Origin: Puccinia triticina
Taxonomy: Eukaryota > Basidiomycota > Pucciniomycetes > Pucciniales > Pucciniaceae
Length of the DNA stretch: 64,000 nucleotides
Assembly (NCBI RefSeq): GCF_026914185.1
Contig: NC_070573.1
Span: 4,271,501-4,335,500, forward strand
Direction: 5' to 3'
The translations under genes and the position numbers were made by a program. Below the pieces are notes generated by a model, which saw nothing but the letters and a program-made list of their open reading frames with translations, did not search any database and was not told the origin of the DNA. This document shows, one piece after another, positions 60,988 to 64,000 of the stretch. Numbering within the stretch: position 1 is the first letter of the stretch; each line of letters opens with the position of its first letter.

Positions 60988-61780
60988 TCAAAAGCTCACC
61001 TCTTCTTCTTTTATCATTACATCACCCTCTTCCATTTCACTTTCCTCCTTCTCCTTCTCCTTCTCTTTTCCCTTCTCCTTATCTAAAAATAAAAAAGATA
61101 AAATCAAAAGACATAAAAATAAAATTAAAGCATAACATTAGTAAAAATCCTCAATAAAGAATAAAAAAATAGAATATATTAGAACTTACCTTCAGCTCTT
61201 ATCCTCTCCATTTCTGCTTCTACCCTCCAACCATCTTCTTCCTCTTCCACTTGGTCCCTCATCCTTAATAGCTCCAGGGCATTCCTCTCCTCAGTTTCCT
61301 CAACCATGGCCTCTATGATGGAATGAGTATCCATCTAAAAATCAAAATAAAACAGGAATAAAAAATATTAGTATTGTAATCAAATCTCTCTCTCTAAAAA
61401 TTCTCTTCATATACATACAGAATCAAGTCAACATACATGTGCAAAAGCGTCGTGGAACCGGCTATACAACCTAAGGCGTGCGTTTCGTGCGGCAACCGGG
61501 TCGTCCAGGTCCTCGCGAGCAAAGGAAAGGAGTCCTTGTTGGATGTAACGGCGCAAGGCATCGACCTCTTCGGGCTTGAAGCTATCCCGCATGCCAGCGT
61601 TGTACGCGTGGACGTTGTCGACGAACGAGTGCGCTCTTCGAATAGAGAACGGTATTTCATAAGACGGTCTAATGGCGGCCTCTTCGTCTAGATGCGATGA
61701 CGAGACGGAGGTATCTGACGGGTGATTCACAGGAGTACTAAGGTTTTCTTGAGACGACGATGGCGGGGAGGTGTCAGGAG
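60988..61780 (-). CDS. Antisense spliced gene in the 3' region of gypsy B, 5' end missing
   Basis: On the strand opposite to pol, three exons join in phase: 61437 to about 61780, 61190-61334 and 60988-61082, at GT-AG sites (GTATGT, GTAAGT). The product includes SYEIPFSIRRAHSFVDNVHA, RDSFKPEEVDALRRYIQQGL, FAREDLDDPVAARNARLRLY, then EAMVEETEERNALELLRMRD, and a Lys/Glu-rich tail (KEKGKEKEKEKEESEMEEGD) with a TGA stop. No family recognised. Homologous sequence, without exons 2 and 3, is in gypsy A. Between copies the antisense protein is better conserved (about 80 percent, mostly conservative) than the sense reading, which argues that this strand is the coding one. The 5' end is lost at the junction with copia sequence. 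Confidence 0.7.
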
Positions 61781-61782
61781 TG

Positions 61783-61956
61783 ATAATGGGGGCGAATACA
61801 ACAGTAACGTTTTTCTTACTTTCCTTGCGAACAAGGGAATTAAAGCTGAACGGGCTTTGCCATACCATCATTACCAAAATGGGGCAATGGAGCGCTACAA
61901 CCGTACCCTGAGCAAAATGGGGCGGACGTTGCTGATTGACAGCAAACTTGACAAAT
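61783..61956 (+). pseudogene. Copia integrase fragment
   Basis: It reads NGGEYNSNVFLTFLANKGIK, ALPYHHYQNGAMERYNRTLS and MGRTLLIDSKL. This is the segment of the copia integrase core around the second Asp and the catalytic Glu. About 58 codons, with nothing before or after it that belongs to it. It is joined directly to LTR-like sequence, so it is probably a deletion derivative. Confidence 0.8.
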
Positions 61957-62892
61957 TGTCAGCCTTAGAGTCAACTCAGCTGACCTAAAGTCTGCCTTTT
62001 TCTACTTTTTACATATGAATTAATTTATATCTTTTTTATCTTAATAGATAAACTTGTTTTGAATTCATATTCTGTTTACTCATGCAATTTTAACCCTAGT
62101 TACAACTCATCAATTCCTTGTAACTATACTCCTTCCCTGAGTTATTGAGTTGTGACGCGCATGCGCAGTTGTGACGTGTCAGCGCTACCAGGCGCGCCAA
62201 ACCACATGTACATATGTAAATTAGATAAGCAAACTGTGAAAATTTTTGTAGTCAGGATCCCCCTTGCCTGAGGCGGATCTACAGACTCCAGCACACCAGA
62301 ACCACACCCCAGAGAACCCCAGGATCACCACCAAAGAGATTACTACACTCCCAGTATACCTACCGTCACAGGCGCCTAGGATATTGACAGTAAGTAACCT
62401 CTTTCACTGAACCTTGTTTATCTCAGAGGTACACCTCTGTGTCTTGCTTGATCTTCTCTTTTCTGCTGGTTTTGTCTTCTTCTTGATCACAGGGCTGTCC
62501 CTCCAAATCTACTGGCCTTTGCCTCTATCTTGATCACAGGGCTGTCCCTTCTTATCATTTGGCCTTTGCCTCAAAATCTAGGTTCAGGGCTGTCCCTCAG
62601 GTTTCCCTTTAAGAACCTTGACTATCCAGAAGGAAGCTAAAAAATTGTGGCTGGATTAAACTTATCTAATCCAGATACCCTCCTGAGAGGAAGCTGTAGC
62701 ACTTCTTAGCACAGATTAGCAGCACTCTTCTGAAGAGTAGCATTGCCAGTGGATGTGCATTCCCAATAGAATAACCTAGTACTTCTCTTCATCTTGATCC
62801 TGCTCTGTTTTCTCTTTTCTCTTTCTCTCTCTCTCTTATAGTTGTATTTTCTTTATCCCAAGAAATCCAACTATTGCCCCCCATTTCTTGTG
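61957..62892. repeat. LTR-like block
   Basis: It begins TGTCAGCCTTAGAG and is probably LTR sequence of a copia element. It holds a CT-rich end (62810-62850) and three imperfect copies of GATCACAGGGCTGTCCCT with CTGGCCTTTGCCTC (62488-62610). The right border is placed before Helitron coding sequence and is approximate. There is no second copy in the window to prove it. Confidence 0.45.
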
Positions 62893-62903
62893 TCCTGCTG
62901 TCA

Positions 62904-64000
62904 CTATAGAGACTCAGGCTCAAAACTCGCGCTTTTGATAGATTTCGTTACGCAATCATAAAAAAGATTCTGGGCCGGATTCAAAAGTTCGACGTTGAGA
63001 ATCCAGTGATCGACAATGTCAACGCTGTTGACGATGTCGACGCCCCTGAAGTGAAGTTGAGACAAAAACTCTTGCTGTAACACATCCATCCTCAATCCTA
63101 CGGTCAAGAGCCCTGAACCCATCAATGTAAGCATTCAATCTAGATGGTACAAAGTGAAAGCTTTGAGATCCCCTTCAGATGCATCGTCCAACCCGTATTC
63201 GTTGATCAATTTGTATTTCAGATCTTCTGCCAGAGACCGGATATGTTTGTTGAAGAGTGACATCGGCGCTGCAGGCGGACTATGGACCAAAATAATGCAG
63301 AACATCAATTGCAGCTGATATCCTGTCTTGAATGATGCTGCCTCAATCATAGCGTGGTCGTATTGCTTGTCATTGATCATAAGACCCATCATGTCCACCG
63401 CCTCACGAAACGATTGACATATAACTCCATTGACTGTCCGCAAGTGCTCAAAGGAATGTATATTTTTCTTATGAAATAGCAATAGCCTGATGTAATATCT
63501 TTTGCCTTGATGCAGTGAAGCAAAATAGATCCGACCAATTGTTGCCATTGCTTTCTTCCGGGGTTTCCAGTCATTTATTGTAGGATCCCACCAGAAATGG
63601 TTTGGGATTTCATGATAAAAACACTCTTGCGCATTTTTCATGAGCCCTTGGACTCCATCGCGGTTTAGTTTGAAAAATTGTGTCATCATTGTTTGCAAAG
63701 CTTGGCCTGAATTGATCCTGTCCTTAGCCTCTTTGATAGTCTTGAAGAGTACACCTTGAGCATCCTCTTCATGGAGCGCCAGTCTTTGCACCGCCGGGTG
63801 GCGATCAGACATCTCAAACTGCAGTAAACACCAAGCAGCTGGACATTAAAGGGATCATATCAACATGACTTTAATAAACTATCTTGAAACAATCCTGGCT
63901 TACCTTCCACGGGACCTATATAACGTGCATCAACATACGCGGCCGTTTCATCATTATCTTGAAGCGCCATGTAAGATCAATTGTGCCCTTTGCATATGTA
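62904..64000 (-). pseudogene. Helitron Rep/Hel, central part, partial
   Basis: Exon 64000-63904 (DNDETAAYVDARYIGPVE) and exon 63838 downward join in frame through a GT-AG intron, giving EAAWCLLQFEMSDRHPAVQR. Then follow WWDPTINDWKPRKKAMATIG, RIYFASLHQGKRYYIRLLLF, SFEHLRTVNGVICQSFREAV and MGLMINDKQYDHAMIEAASF, the conserved block between the Rep and helicase domains of Helitrons. A TAG/TGA-type stop occurs at 63135, and a further piece (NPAQNLFYDCVTKSIKS) lies near 62950. The helicase Walker motifs expected next are not found in the window. Same strand and order as the pieces at 53977-54073 and 31911-32874, so all three may be one element. Confidence 0.82.

Larger units (their letters stand above)
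54074..61780 (+). mobile_element. Gypsy B: Ty3/gypsy copy lacking its 3' end
   Basis: 5' LTR at 54074-55048, then primer site, gag-pro, pol, and a 3' region with an antisense spliced gene. No 3' LTR occurs in the window; near 61780 the sequence changes to a copia integrase fragment. Gag core and pol are almost identical to gypsy A, while the LTR, the first 110 residues of Gag and the 3' region differ clearly. Orientation is opposite to gypsy A. It sits in the Helitron helicase gene. Confidence 0.9.

Overview
The window is nuclear DNA of a filamentous basidiomycete, most probably a rust fungus (Pucciniales). The evidence is short GT-AG introns in every cellular gene, a DUF6589-type protein, RecQ-like helicase sequence, and a very dense mix of LTR retrotransposons, Helitrons, hAT, CACTA and Harbinger-like elements. 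The lineage is inferred from gene and repeat style, not from a database search. Only two ordinary cellular genes are clear: an eIF2D/Tma64 gene (7434-9760, +) and a Rck2/Srk1-type protein kinase gene (26823-30100, +). A third intact multi-exon gene (DUF6589 type, 22080-24919, -) overlaps tail to tail with a broken RecQ-like helicase gene and may belong to a mobile element.

Layout. 1-2420: 3' part of a Ty1/copia pol gene and its flank. 2421-7193: a small inverted-repeat element split by a decayed Ty3/gypsy element, which itself carries a CACTA-type element made of 21-bp repeats, a Helitron-like 3' end, and a Harbinger-like MITE in its 3' LTR. 7434-9760: eIF2D. 9761-14229: mostly non-coding, with a 1.57-kb terminal-inverted-repeat element. 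14230-14915: a miniature LTR retrotransposon (TRIM) whose LTRs each hold a complete tRNA-shaped sequence. 14921-19000: non-coding repeats. 19001-26280: RecQ-like/DUF6589 unit with candidate structured ends, plus a hAT-like non-autonomous element. 26823-30100: kinase. 31541-64000: a large nested transposon complex.

The nest can be read layer by layer from target-site duplications. A Helitron (minus strand, 3' end at 31911) was hit by a Harbinger-like element (32875-53976, TSD TCA). That was hit by an autonomous-type hAT element (33193-52049, TSD TCCGTCAG), then by a copia element (34581-49778, TSD ATGAT), then by a gypsy element (gypsy A, 37220-47387, TSD CCGT). Gypsy A has intact gag-pro and pol and near-identical LTRs. 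A second gypsy copy (gypsy B, from 54074) lies in the opposite orientation, inside the same Helitron gene. It lacks a 3' LTR and carries a spliced antisense gene downstream of pol. Between 61783 and 62892 is a copia integrase scrap plus an LTR-like block, and the window ends in Helitron Rep/Hel coding sequence.

Gag-pro and pol of the gypsy pair are joined by a -1 frameshift at a canonical slippery heptamer. The same elements carry an internal copy of their polypurine tract. Comparison of gypsy A with gypsy B shows a mosaic: the middle is nearly identical and both ends have diverged. Gypsy A also lacks a segment that is bounded exactly by GT and AG in gypsy B.
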